Shown here piece by piece: positions 1 to 8,531 of a stretch of DNA of 64,000 nt. Within the stretch, counting starts at the first letter, position 1. Each line of letters begins with the position of its first letter. The DNA comes from Brevibacterium picturae. Its GTDB lineage: Bacteria; Actinomycetota; Actinomycetes; Actinomycetales; Brevibacteriaceae. The notes under the pieces were generated by a model. The model ran no database searches, had not been told where the DNA came from, and was given only the letters and a program-made list of their open reading frames with translations. Where the stretch lies: NCBI RefSeq assembly GCF_900105045.1, contig NZ_LT629739.1, positions 2,170,001-2,234,000 of the forward strand, written 5' to 3'. Both the position numbers and the translations under genes were made by a program.

Positions 1-230
1 CCCCAGCACATCGTCCAGGTCGCCCCGCTGGACAGCGTCCGCGACAGCTTCTGGGCCGGATCCTTGCAGGTGCTGGCGGCGACAGCCGACGGGTCCGCAG
101 TCTGAGCCTCGGCCGCCGAGGTAGCGGCTGAGGTGTCACCTCGAGTGCATGCCGACACGAAAAGGACGAGGCAGAGCCCCATTGCCGCGATCTCCAACAG
201 GCGCTTCTTCGTGTGGGCGTGTCTTCTCAA
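1..230 (-). CDS. Secreted lipoprotein, partial (runs off left edge)
   Basis: Only about 76 N-terminal codons are present. From a TTG at 230, the first possible start after an in-frame TGA, the protein opens with a basic stretch (RRHAHTKKR), a hydrophobic core and the lipobox-like VSAC, so it should be exported and lipid-anchored at Cys28. The later ATG at 182 would leave a charge-free signal only 12 residues long, which is why the TTG is preferred, although no good ribosome binding site is visible. The mature part starts with an Ala/Thr/Ser linker and then CKDPAQKLSRTLSSGATW. This weakly recalls secreted copper-amine-oxidase-like proteins, but too little is present to assign a function. Confidence 0.6.
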   Translation of the reverse strand, partial: MRRHAHTKKRLLEIAAMGLCLVLFVSACTRGDTSAATSAAEAQTADPSAVAASTCKDPAQKLSRTLSSGATWTMCW

Positions 231-257
231 AGTTGCTCAGCTCGGCTTTCCCCTGTG

Positions 258-323
258 TGGTGTTCAGTGCACAGGTCTGCGCGGTGTTCAGTCCACAGAT
301 CTGCGTGGTGTTCTGTGCATAGA
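258..323. repeat. 24-bp tandem repeat, about 2.7 copies
   Basis: Copies at 258-281, 282-305 and a decayed third from 306 share GGTGTTCAGT, CACAG and TCTGCG. The array lies just upstream of the partial lipoprotein gene, where its promoter should be. There is no spacer-like variation, so it is not a CRISPR. It could be an operator array or a slippage product. Confidence 0.75.
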
Positions 324-325
324 GA

Positions 326-360
326 GGTGGTGGCGGCACATGATCTGTGTCGCCACCACC
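326..360 (-). terminator. Strong hairpin between lipoprotein and anchor-G genes
   Basis: GGTGGTGGCG at 326-335 pairs with CGCCACCACC at 351-360. The next five positions also pair (one G-U), giving a 15-bp stem with a TGATC loop. It lies 112 bp downstream of the anchor-G stop codon on the same strand. No T-run follows, so it may be an intrinsic terminator of the GC-rich actinobacterial kind or an RNA processing site. Confidence 0.55.
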
Positions 361-471
361 TGTGATCTCATCTCAAGACGAGCGCTCATTCTCGTCTTGT
401 CATCGGCGACCTATCCTGCGTCTTCGTCGACTGCGATGCATGGCATCGTCATCAACAGCGCAGCGATGGCG

Positions 472-2139
472 TCACCAGCCCATGTTCGGCAGAAAGCCGA
501 AGGGGCCGCTCTTCGTGTCGTCACTGTGACGGTCCACTGGACCCTTCGGAGCGTCCTTCGCTGATTCGTCACAGGTATCGGTGCGAACTCCAGCGTTGCC
601 GAAGTTCATCCTTGCTTTGCCGTCTGCAACACCGAGACTCAGCGCGGACACCTTCACTCCGTTGACGGCCTTGGAGCCGTCCGCGGTTGTGCACTCAGTC
701 GTCTCCTGGTGGTTGATCTGCAGGGAGACGAGGTTGTCGGCGATGAGCTTGAGGAATGGGTCGAGCGCCGCGCGGATCGGAACCGTCATCATGTCGGTCT
801 TGATCGTGGTGAACGCATCGTAGAGCAGACCCGATGGATCCGAGAGTGTGTCATAGACCGGGCCCATGACGGTATCCATGGTCTTCATGACGCCGTCGAT
901 CGTTGTGCAGGACACAGCGCCCGTGGCGCCCGCGGACTCACACGAGTAGTTGCTCACCTCTCCCGTGAGATCCATGTCCCAGCTCGCGGTGGTCCCGTCG
1001 AGAGCGGTGATATCAACGTTGACGTTCGCGCTGCGGAGTGACTCGACCGCTGTGTCCACGGCGACGTCGATGACCTTCTCGATGGCATCGTGGATGCTGC
1101 TGGCGATGAACGGGTAGGTCTCATCATCGATCAGCTCGGTGTTCGGATCCTGATTGTTGATGCCCACGGGACGATCGATCACGCCGTCGTCGTTGCCGCC
1201 GATGCGGGCGACGTCGACCTCGACCGAGCCCTCACCGAGGTCGATGGTGGCAAGTCCGTCATCAGTGGTGATCGGCTCACGCAGGATCGCATCAAGCACA
1301 TCGTCCTGGATGGTGCTCGTGACGGTGGTGTCGACCGTCATGCCTGGCAGTGCCTTTCCGAGGCCGAGTGCATCATTGACTGCGTCAGTCACCTCGTCCT
1401 CCATCTGACCAGCGGCATCCGACACGCCGTCGCCGGCATCTTCGATTGCTGGAGAGTGCAGCTCGAGCTTTGCGTCGCCGACGCGGTACTGGCCGTACTT
1501 GCCGACACCGTCCGGATCCTGGAACTCGCCGTCGACCGCTTCGACCCAGGACCCGCCGAGTCCGAAGTTCAGATCTGCCTGGTCGATGAGGCCCTCGGTG
1601 ACATCAGATTTGCCGGTGGCCGCCACCAGAGACAGAAGGTCGACCTTTGCCGTGCCGAATTCGCTGTCCTTCCCATCGAGCGTGAGACCACCATCGGCAC
1701 CGACGATTCCGGTGACGGCCTTGCCGTTCTTCGCATCTGTCGCGGTCGATTCGCTGTGGATCGCGCCACCTTCCCCGAAGCTGAGGAACTCGTCGAGTGG
1801 GATCTCGTAGCCCGCACCGAAATCGACGACTTCGTCGCCGCCGACGGCGCCGTTGAAGGCCTCACGATTCGGACCCGGATCTGACTCGGACCCTGCCTTG
1901 GACTGGGCCAACGCGACAAGTTCCTTCGAGTCGAGAGTCATGCCCGCGACATTGGCTCCAGCTGCTGTCGGCTCGTCGTCGTAGGCATCAAGTCCCTGTG
2001 CCGATACGGCGGTAGAAGCCAGCAGAGTCCCTGCGACTCCGATGGCCATCCCCGGCAGGATTCGCCCGAGGATCATCTTTCGCTTTCGGTGATCACCTGA
2101 AAAGGTGCTGAAAAAACGCGCTTGGGCGTGATGAGACAC
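472..2139 (-). CDS. Choice-of-anchor G family surface protein, no sorting signal
   Basis: This 555-residue secreted protein resembles the choice-of-anchor G family and is a paralogue of the LPxTG protein at 6767-8446. The start is GTG 2139, preceded by GGAGGT at ideal spacing. It gives a long basic n-region, a hydrophobic core (about residues 24-44) and signal peptidase cleavage after ASTAVSA (about residue 47). The rest is Asp/Gly/Ala/Thr-rich, consistent with beta-rich extracellular folds. The C-terminus ends FGFLPNMGW with no hydrophobic anchor or basic tail, unlike its paralogue, so it is probably released or held non-covalently. The function is unknown; a role in the envelope or in adhesion is an inference. 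Confidence 0.75.
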   Translation of the reverse strand: MSHHAQARFFSTFSGDHRKRKMILGRILPGMAIGVAGTLLASTAVSAQGLDAYDDEPTAAGANVAGMTLDSKELVALAQSKAGSESDPGPNREAFNGAVGGDEVVDFGAGYEIPLDEFLSFGEGGAIHSESTATDAKNGKAVTGIVGADGGLTLDGKDSEFGTAKVDLLSLVAATGKSDVTEGLIDQADLNFGLGGSWVEAVDGEFQDPDGVGKYGQYRVGDAKLELHSPAIEDAGDGVSDAAGQMEDEVTDAVNDALGLGKALPGMTVDTTVTSTIQDDVLDAILREPITTDDGLATIDLGEGSVEVDVARIGGNDDGVIDRPVGINNQDPNTELIDDETYPFIASSIHDAIEKVIDVAVDTAVESLRSANVNVDITALDGTTASWDMDLTGEVSNYSCESAGATGAVSCTTIDGVMKTMDTVMGPVYDTLSDPSGLLYDAFTTIKTDMMTVPIRAALDPFLKLIADNLVSLQINHQETTECTTADGSKAVNGVKVSALSLGVADGKARMNFGNAGVRTDTCDESAKDAPKGPVDRHSDDTKSGPFGFLPNMGW

Positions 2140-2515
2140 GAAATGACCTCCAAAATACCGCTTGTGAAGTGGATCGCCCCCTCAGAAATCGGCATATTCA
2201 CCAACGAGCGTGACCCACAGGTCATCTTGCCGAAACGTACAGTTCGTGTCCAGGCTTTCGGAGATCCTTTTGAAAGACTGACAGAGACAACAAGATGTAT
2301 TGTTATGTGACACAACTGCTCGACGACGTTGATCTGAAGTGTTCATCCAGTTGAAATACTGAAACGGGAACAAATCCGCATGTGAAGATTCAGCAGGTTT
2401 TCTGTCATTGTTTCCGCATGAGACGGCCGATATGGAACATGTGTGCACATTGCGATTGAAAATTGTACGATCTGTAGGCGTCGTTCGACTGTGAGTTTGG
2501 GGATGAGGTACGAGG
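2140..2515. other. Divergent intergenic region with promoters for both flanking genes
   Basis: These 376 bp separate the anchor-G gene (minus) and the PucR-type regulator gene (plus). The composition is clearly more AT-rich than the flanking genes, especially at 2280-2480, as expected for two promoters. I find no small gene with convincing codon use and no confident -35/-10 pair. Confidence 0.5.
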
Positions 2516-3754
2516 GTGCACCTTTCAGCGACAAACCACTCCATGGGGCAGATGTCTGTTTCTGATGCAGGCGATCTTCCGCATTGGGTTGAGTCTCAGC
2601 TGCCGAGCATCGTCAGTGAGGCCTATGGCAATGTTCTTGACCAGATTCCGCTCTTCGTGCGCGCCGAGCCGCTTCTGCAGCAGGATCTGCATCAGTCCAT
2701 CGATGACACTCTGCGATCCGCCGTCGCAGCCATGATCCATGCTCACGATATTTCAGAGATGACTGCCCCGCAGGAGACAGGCAGACGCCGAGCGCAGCAG
2801 GGAGTTCCCTTGGCCGAGGTGCTGCAGGCGCATCGCGTCAGTTTCGGCACGCTGTGGGATGCACTCGTTCGGGCCACCCGGCCAGGGGGCTGCTGCGAAG
2901 GCCCGGAGGCACTTGTCGCAGTGGCAAGCTGGGTGTGGTCGGCCGCGGATAAGTATGCGATGGCTCTGACCGATTCCTACAGGGCAGCATCCGCAGAGCT
3001 TCTGGCCGCGGAGGGGCGACGCCGTTCCGCGCTGGTCGAGTCACTGCTCGCGGGGCGGCCGAGTCCGGACTGCAGCCCCTGGGAGGTGGCGACTTTGCTC
3101 GGCCTGGCCCCGAATGCAGATCTCATGGTGGTTGCGGCGGACAACAGCGAACCCAACGCCGGCGGTGTCATCGACGTTGAACAGAAGCTCGCGGACAGGG
3201 GCATCGTCTCCGGCTGGCGACTGAGCCCGACTCTGCAGCTCGGGATCGTGTCGCTGCACACAGGACAGCATGAGGACGCCTTGACTGTCCTGCGAGACGC
3301 GGGTGTGCGCGCAGGAGTCAGCCCTCCATATGGAGGACTGTCTGATACCCCGCGTGCACTGCAGCTGGCACGGTCTGCCCTGTCAGCAGTGCGCTCAGGG
3401 AGACCGGAAGTCCGCGAGTTCAGCTCAAGTCCACTGGACGCATTCCTGGCCTGTGAACCGAATGAAGGACGTCGACTGGCCGAGGACGTGCTTGGGCGAG
3501 TGCTGGAGCTCAACGCCGCCGACCGTTCGACGATCCTCGGCACTCTCACTGCTTACTTTGATAATCAGGGTTCGGCCGAACGCACCGCCGAACAGCTGTA
3601 CTGCCACGTCAATACGATCCGCTATCGGCTGCGCCGCGTCCATGAACTCACCGGACGGTCGCTGAAAGATCCCCTCGGCGTGGCTGAGCTTGTCAGTGCA
3701 GTGCTGTCGCTGCGAATGGGAGAACCGAATACTGCTCACTGCGCATTGGGCTGA
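2516..3754 (+). CDS. PucR/CdaR-type transcriptional regulator
   Basis: This 412-residue cytoplasmic regulator has an N-terminal helical sensory region of about 190 residues (RsbR/PucR-like), a middle GGDEF-like domain, and a C-terminal PucR helix-turn-helix at about residues 340-400. The HTH segment includes the family-typical ERTAEQLYCHVNTIRYRLRR. Proteins of this class usually activate purine, sugar-acid or amino-acid catabolic genes. It is divergent from the anchor-G gene, which it may control, although that is inference. The GTG at 2516 has GAGG about 7 bases upstream; ATGs at 2543 and 2552 are alternatives. Confidence 0.85.
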   Translation: MHLSATNHSMGQMSVSDAGDLPHWVESQLPSIVSEAYGNVLDQIPLFVRAEPLLQQDLHQSIDDTLRSAVAAMIHAHDISEMTAPQETGRRRAQQGVPLAEVLQAHRVSFGTLWDALVRATRPGGCCEGPEALVAVASWVWSAADKYAMALTDSYRAASAELLAAEGRRRSALVESLLAGRPSPDCSPWEVATLLGLAPNADLMVVAADNSEPNAGGVIDVEQKLADRGIVSGWRLSPTLQLGIVSLHTGQHEDALTVLRDAGVRAGVSPPYGGLSDTPRALQLARSALSAVRSGRPEVREFSSSPLDAFLACEPNEGRRLAEDVLGRVLELNAADRSTILGTLTAYFDNQGSAERTAEQLYCHVNTIRYRLRRVHELTGRSLKDPLGVAELVSAVLSLRMGEPNTAHCALG

Positions 3755-3787
3755 ACACCTGAGCTGTTAACCCAGCTTTCCAGCCTG

Positions 3788-4816
3788 CTACTCCTGCCCT
3801 TCGAAACTCTGCCCATGTGGTCCGGTCAGTGCAATCGCCTCTCCGTCGACGGCGAGCACGAATCGTCCGTCCGGTTCGCGATCGACCTGAGCGCCGATGT
3901 CTGGCAACACGCCACTTCCCTCATTGCTGATCCACACGATGTCATCGCGCATGCGTATGAGAGCGGCGAACTTCTCGCGCTCGTCTGGGGCGACGTAGGC
4001 GAGCACGGCACTGTGGAATACGACCTTCTGTGTGTCTGCGGGAGCCTCGTCCAACAGGCCTTCCACGGTCTCGAGCAGATCACCCGGAACCAACCTCGGC
4101 GGGTCCGCAGCCACCAGAGCCGACGCTGCACTCAGGCGAGCTCGGCGGGTCTCATGTTCGGGCCAGATCAAGGAGCGGAGCCATTCCTGCTGGTCACCAT
4201 CGGTGATGTCAAGGGGATTGAGATCGATTCCGGCTCGCCATGCGACCTCGGGGATGGTGTCGGGCGGTTGCGCGTTCGTGAGTTCGCAGACGAGCTCGAC
4301 CGTGCTCGGACCGTCCTTGGGATGTAGTGTCACCGGCCCGGAATCAGTGCGGTAGGTATAGCTGTAGCGATCCGGGTAGAGGCACAACCCTGCCGAAGCA
4401 CCGACTTCGATGAGGGAGATCGGGCGCTCGACCCGCGCCAGCGCCGGCAGCAGCACGGCACACCGCCCTGCCTCGTTCGTCTGGGTCGAGCGCGCGAGCA
4501 TTAGATCCCGAGTCGCGGGCCAGTGCGCAAGCAGCCACGTCCGAAGACTCGCATAATCATTGGTGCCGGCGGTGCTGGGACGCTCACCCGGGGTGATGCC
4601 GTCACCGGCGCCGAGGTGGCGGGCAGCTGCAAAGAGAAGGTTGGCCTGGCGCTTCGGCTTGGGCAGCTCGAGGAGTAACGCGATGATCTCGTCATCTTCG
4701 GCCACGCCTGCGGCCCACGCTGCGTAGATCGGTGAGGCGCCGGCCGCCTCGAACCGAGCGAATTTCCGGTAGTAGCCGCGCAGGGAATCGGCGTCGAGCT
4801 TGGACATCGGCTGCAT
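3788..4816 (-). CDS. DUF2332 family protein
   Basis: This is a soluble protein of about 342 residues from ATG 4816, which is preceded by GAGAGAG. An upstream in-frame ATG at 4861 would add 15 residues without a better ribosome binding site. The sequence has the DUF2332 pattern: an N-terminal helical part with YRKFARFEAAGASPIYAAWA, the central SLIEVGASAGLCLYPDRY, and later FHSAVLAYV. The VGASAG segment recalls the glycine loop of class I methyltransferases, but catalysis has not been shown for the family as far as I know. It converges on the PucR gene with a 33-bp gap. Confidence 0.8.
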   Translation of the reverse strand: MQPMSKLDADSLRGYYRKFARFEAAGASPIYAAWAAGVAEDDEIIALLLELPKPKRQANLLFAAARHLGAGDGITPGERPSTAGTNDYASLRTWLLAHWPATRDLMLARSTQTNEAGRCAVLLPALARVERPISLIEVGASAGLCLYPDRYSYTYRTDSGPVTLHPKDGPSTVELVCELTNAQPPDTIPEVAWRAGIDLNPLDITDGDQQEWLRSLIWPEHETRRARLSAASALVAADPPRLVPGDLLETVEGLLDEAPADTQKVVFHSAVLAYVAPDEREKFAALIRMRDDIVWISNEGSGVLPDIGAQVDREPDGRFVLAVDGEAIALTGPHGQSFEGQE

Positions 4817-4861
4817 GGTCTCTCTCTCATTGGGTGGGTCGAACCGTGTGCTCGTGAGCAT

Positions 4862-5373
4862 ATCGCGTGTATTCGTGAGCGCGCGGATATCGCCTCGACC
4901 CAGAGGAGAGATCCGTCACAGCCGCATCGGGCGTGCGCCTCCCTGCGCGAGTTTCCAAGTCGTCTCAGGCCGGTGGGCGCAAGCGAATCGGGACCGCATG
5001 GTCAGGTCGTTTCAACTGGGGCGGGGCGAAGCGCCATGTGGGTGCTGCCTGGCGTCATCGGTGATCGGCGATCGCTCGTTTCAGCTGATCAGGGGCGGGG
5101 CGAGCATGAACCACGGAGAAATGTAAGAAACGCACGGGCCGATATGGCAGCAAGGTCGCTTGGAAAATTAAGCAAAAGCGACCTTGTCATGGCGCCTGCG
5201 TGAGGTTGCGGGCACGGAGCCGATGATGCGGGGTTGAGGAGGTTCTGAGCGGCGGTGTGGCGCTCGAGCGGGGAACGCGACCCGGTATAGTGGTGTCAAA
5301 TATTGAGACTTACGTGTGTAGTCTGCAGCATGTGTGAGACGCGATCACGCGCGAGAACTTGATTGGGGCATCG
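4862..5373. repeat. Gene-free region with GC-rich direct repeats and an inverted repeat
   Basis: About 500 bp lie between the DUF2332 gene and the AraC-type gene. Two imperfect direct repeats, each with CGTTTCA(A/G)CTG followed by GGGGCGGGGCGA, occur near 5006-5031 and 5075-5104. A separate perfect inverted repeat lies at 5151-5186. Short reading frames here have no supporting features, so I call no gene. Confidence 0.5.
5151..5186. promoter_or_regulatory. 11-bp perfect inverted repeat upstream of the AraC-type gene
   Basis: CAAGGTCGCTT at 5151-5161 is repeated inverted as AAGCGACCTTG at 5176-5186 with a 14-base AT-rich spacer. It lies about 190 bp before the AraC-type start. The geometry fits a dimeric operator or a hairpin; no T-run makes a terminator less likely. 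Confidence 0.45.
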
Positions 5374-6270
5374 ATGGAATCATCGGCAGAGGACAGTGAT
5401 CGCTCCCGGCCCAAGGGCTATACGAGCGTGGGGGCCACTCGGGCCAAGGAGGTCGACTTCCTGGCGTCAGTGGGGTGGCACCTGAAGTCGGACCCCGATT
5501 CGCTTGGACTCAATGGCGACATCGTGGTCACCGATGACTTCGTCGTCGCCCGTTACAGTCACGGCCCCGCCGTTTTCGAGTACTCCGCACTGGAGGGGCC
5601 GCTGAATGATGATGGGGTCATGTTGCATGCCTGTCTCCGTGGCGAGCTGACACTGCACTCCAGAACTGGGGTTGCGCATCTGAAGCCCTTCGACGTCGGC
5701 GTCGTCCAGGCCGGCGACTTCACGGGGGCCGAATGCGAGTCCTCGGTGACATGCATGATCGTCAGCTTCAGGGGTGCAGAGGCGCATGAGCACTATCAGC
5801 TGCTAGCGGGGCACTCGAGTGAGGCGCATCTGCGGATACTGAATGCCGCGACATCGTCGTTGTTCCAGGGTTCTGCTGACGACCTTGAGCCGGGGTTCGT
5901 TCAGGTTCAGCGGGGGCTTGAGGAACTCGCCAAGGCGACGGCGATCGGATCGCGTCTGTACCCGGAGTCCCGGGAGGCATCGCTGAGAACGGTCTACGTG
6001 CGGGCGGTGGCCCTGATCGGAACAGTGGCATCCGATGCTGACACCACCGTCGAATCCATTGCGCAGGACCTGCAGGTGTCGCGCTCCTACCTCTTCAAGG
6101 CATTCAAAGACCAGGGTTCGACGCCGTCGTATGAGCTCAGACGGGCCCGCATGGATATGGCGAAGTGCCAACTCGAGGATGGGTCCTCCTTGGCCGAAGC
6201 GGCCGCCTCGTCGGGTTTCGGATCTGTTCGCAAACTCAGGCGGGCCCTGGACGTGCGGGCCGTCTCTTAA
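5374..6270 (+). CDS. AraC family transcriptional regulator
   Basis: This regulator has about 298 residues from ATG 5374; an in-frame TTG at 5359 is also possible. Residues 1-200 form a cupin-like sensory domain as in AraC-binding-domain regulators, with a run of beta-strands around LHSRTGVAHLKPFDVGVVQ. The C-terminal 90 residues carry two helix-turn-helix units: ESIAQDLQVSRSYLFKAFK, then SLAEAAASSGFGSVRKLRRAL. The gene lies upstream of the LPxTG anchor-G gene on the same strand. CGACAAGC motifs in the gap between them are candidate binding sites. The ligand is unknown. Confidence 0.85.
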   Translation: MESSAEDSDRSRPKGYTSVGATRAKEVDFLASVGWHLKSDPDSLGLNGDIVVTDDFVVARYSHGPAVFEYSALEGPLNDDGVMLHACLRGELTLHSRTGVAHLKPFDVGVVQAGDFTGAECESSVTCMIVSFRGAEAHEHYQLLAGHSSEAHLRILNAATSSLFQGSADDLEPGFVQVQRGLEELAKATAIGSRLYPESREASLRTVYVRAVALIGTVASDADTTVESIAQDLQVSRSYLFKAFKDQGSTPSYELRRARMDMAKCQLEDGSSLAEAAASSGFGSVRKLRRALDVRAVS

Positions 6271-6766
6271 ACATTGCGCGATTTCGACCATGGGACTCAT
6301 GGGCGAATCTTCGTCGGGGGTGGTTTGAGCTGCTCGTCTGTCTGATCTGCTGTCTGATAAATGATCAATCGACAAGCGTAAGCAGATGAAAAACCGACAA
6401 GCAGGTTTGTCGAAAATACAAACCGCTGATCGCGCAGGTTCGGAAGTCGCTGGAGATTGACTGATTTAATCGTGTGAATATCCGTCTCACTAGCTGAACA
6501 TATAAAAATGCATAGTCATGTAAGAAAATGCAGAAAACCTCCGTATTCATAGCGATTGATCGCCTAACGGCCGGGCATAGTTATTCATCGACAATTATGT
6601 TTCCTTTGAGCCACCAAAATGATTCCTAAATTGGTACGCTCATCTTGGAGTTCCTCGTGAGTCTCCTGAACACAGATATCCTAGTGATTGAACCTGGGGA
6701 CGAGTGGGTGTGGAGACTTGCGAAAAGCTCAAATTGTAAAGTCGCTACGTGTAGAGGTAGAGCAAT
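6271..6766. other. AT-rich promoter region of the LPxTG protein gene
   Basis: This 496-bp gap has a marked drop in GC, lowest at about 6350-6640, and no credible gene. It contains the CGACAAGC motif cluster at 6370-6412 and another CGACAA near 6588. AGAGGTAG sits at good spacing before ATG 6767. The length and composition suggest a regulated promoter with a long untranslated leader. Confidence 0.5.
6370..6412. promoter_or_regulatory. CGACAAGC motif cluster, candidate AraC operator
   Basis: CGACAAGC occurs directly at 6370-6377 and 6395-6402 (25 bp apart) and its core is inverted as TTGTCG at 6407-6412. The second copy and the inverted one form a 6-bp palindrome with a 6-bp spacer. Half-sites spaced by about two or more helical turns near a target promoter are usual for AraC-type proteins, and such a gene lies directly upstream. 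Confidence 0.4.
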
Positions 6767-8446
6767 ATGAAGCCAAACAAGAACAAGGGGCTGCGCCGTA
6801 TCCTCGGCGCAGCAGGGGTCGGTGCACTCGGCATCGCCCTGCTCAGCCCCGTTGCGCCGGCAAACGCGGCCGATGTGGAGGAAGGCTCTTTCTCCGGCGG
6901 AGTGCGTAATTACGGTGCATTTGCCGGCGTCGGGCTGGCAGACAATATGGTCAATGTTCGCGCAAACATTGCAGAGTCAACAGTTGTCGCAGACTCTGGA
7001 GGACTCGCAGACTACAAGGGAACGGGCACCGGAGAGTACGCCGTTCCTGCCACGATCGCCGAGGACGATACTGCTCGTGCATACTCCCGTGCCGCCCCAG
7101 TCGGAGCGGGAGCAGTCGGGCTGAACCTCAACCCCACCAGCGCAGAGGCCAACTCGACCACCGAGTCCCCGTCGGATGAAGCCGACCAGGACTTCGGCAA
7201 CCTCGAGATTCCGACACTGGGCACGCTCGAAGCCCTCACCGGAAAAGCCCAGACAGACTGGTCCGAAGGAACTCTGACCAGCGGCGGAACGGTGGCAAAC
7301 GCCGAATCCACCACTGGGGACCTCGACCTCATCACCGGCCTCGGCGATGTTCCGGGCCTGCCCAGCGATCTTGACACCCTCTTCCCTGTCGGCGAAGCGA
7401 ACCTGGGTCTGAGCACCAGCGACGTGAGCCTCAACAGCGATGGAGCTGCCTGCGATTCCGGTCTCGGTGTCGAAAGCACCGCGACGTGGAGATTCGCTGA
7501 CGTCAATCTCTTCAATGGGGAGATCGGAGTCTCGTGGGGCGGCGAAACCGATGCCGCACCGCAGGGCAAGATGATTGCCCGTGCAAATGGCGCCGCTGAC
7601 GGGGCAGAGGTCGAGATCTCCTCGCTGCCGAACATGTCGGTCAAGGTCGGCGATGCCGACCTCGTCATCGAGCCCGGCGGCAAGATCGAGCTCGACCAGA
7701 TCCTCGAAGACGGCGGTCTGGGAGACCTGTCCGACCTCGTCTCCGGTGAAATCACCTACGGTGGGCCCACCAACATCGAAGAAGCCGCTGACGGCACCCA
7801 CGCCTCGGCGACCATGGGCGGACTGCAGGCTGACCTGCAGCTGCTCTCCGTGCCCGTAGTCGCACCCGACGGACTCGGCAGCATGGAACTTGGTTTCGAG
7901 CGCGCCGATGTCTTCGCTGACATCTCCGAAGGTGGCATCAACTGCTCCGACGACGGTGACGACGCTTCCTCGGATGACTCGGCTTCGGCTGACGACAACG
8001 GAGCCGACAACGCTTCGTCCGACGACAACGGGGCCGATAACGCTTCGTCCGATGACTCGGCTTCGGCTGATGACAACGGAGCCGACAACGCTTCGTCCGA
8101 CGACTCGGCCTCGGCTGATGACAACGGAGCCGACAACGCATCCTCGGATGACTCGGCTTCGTCCGATGATTCGGCCTCGGCTGACGACAACGGGGCCGAC
8201 AACGCTTCGTCCGACGACTCTGCTTCGGCTGATGACTCGGCCTCGTCTGATGACTCGGCTTCGGCTGACGACAACGGAAACGCGAACGTCGCAGCAGGCA
8301 GTGCAGCCAATGGATCCGACAACGGTGCAGGAAACCTGCCCCGTACCGGTTCAGACGCAACATCCCCGATGCTCGGAGCCGGTGCAATCCTGCTGGCAGC
8401 CGGTGCAGGCGCCGTTTACTTCGCTCGCCGCCGAGCCGCGAAGTAA
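6767..8446 (+). CDS. Choice-of-anchor G family protein with LPRTG sortase anchor
   Basis: This 559-residue cell-wall protein starts at ATG 6767 after AGAGGTAG. The signal peptide runs to about residue 34 (APANA). A large anchor-G-type ectodomain follows to about residue 395, then a low-complexity Ser/Asp/Ala/Asn/Gly stalk of about 110 residues. The sorting signal is LPRTG at about residue 524, then a hydrophobic segment and the basic tail ARRRAAK. Sortase should link it covalently to peptidoglycan, with the stalk carrying the domain through the wall. It is a paralogue of the anchorless protein at 472-2139. The role is unknown; surface adhesion is a reasonable inference. Confidence 0.85.
   Translation: MKPNKNKGLRRILGAAGVGALGIALLSPVAPANAADVEEGSFSGGVRNYGAFAGVGLADNMVNVRANIAESTVVADSGGLADYKGTGTGEYAVPATIAEDDTARAYSRAAPVGAGAVGLNLNPTSAEANSTTESPSDEADQDFGNLEIPTLGTLEALTGKAQTDWSEGTLTSGGTVANAESTTGDLDLITGLGDVPGLPSDLDTLFPVGEANLGLSTSDVSLNSDGAACDSGLGVESTATWRFADVNLFNGEIGVSWGGETDAAPQGKMIARANGAADGAEVEISSLPNMSVKVGDADLVIEPGGKIELDQILEDGGLGDLSDLVSGEITYGGPTNIEEAADGTHASATMGGLQADLQLLSVPVVAPDGLGSMELGFERADVFADISEGGINCSDDGDDASSDDSASADDNGADNASSDDNGADNASSDDSASADDNGADNASSDDSASADDNGADNASSDDSASSDDSASADDNGADNASSDDSASADDSASSDDSASADDNGNANVAAGSAANGSDNGAGNLPRTGSDATSPMLGAGAILLAAGAGAVYFARRRAAK
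7965..8277. repeat. Ser-Asp/Asn-Gly stalk repeats in the LPxTG protein
   Basis: Tandem near-identical units encode variants of SSDDSASADDNGADNA. Reading is kept in frame throughout. Repetition at DNA level makes expansion or contraction by slippage or recombination likely, which would change stalk length without breaking the protein. Confidence 0.85.
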
Positions 8447-8460
8447 CAGGATGTAAGAAC

Positions 8461-8520
8461 CCTGCTGTCCGCAGCTGAAGCGGTGATTCTCCACTCGTCG
8501 CCCAGCTGCGGGCCAGCAGG
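8461..8520 (+). terminator. Interrupted hairpin after the LPxTG gene
   Basis: CCTGCTG and CGCAGCTG at 8461-8477 pair with CAGCTGCG and CAGCAGG at 8503-8520, with a small internal loop and a 25-base apical loop. It begins 15 bp after the stop codon of the LPxTG gene. It may act with the second hairpin that follows. Confidence 0.45.
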
Positions 8521-8531
8521 AACCAAGTGAT

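Noticed and set aside
258..323. Tandem repeats considered as a CRISPR
   Set aside because: Units abut without unique spacers, and no cas gene is present.
472..560. A frameshifted sorting tail after LPNMG in the first anchor-G protein as a sequencing error
   Set aside because: The alternative frame gives a short hydrophobic run without a basic end, too weak to be a normal sorting signal, so I did not annotate a frameshift.
1090..1884. 264-residue open frame antisense to the anchor-G gene
   Set aside because: Residue composition (many Asp, Arg, Val, Ile in no pattern) is that of a frame shadow; the opposite gene has a signal peptide and a strong GGAGGT.
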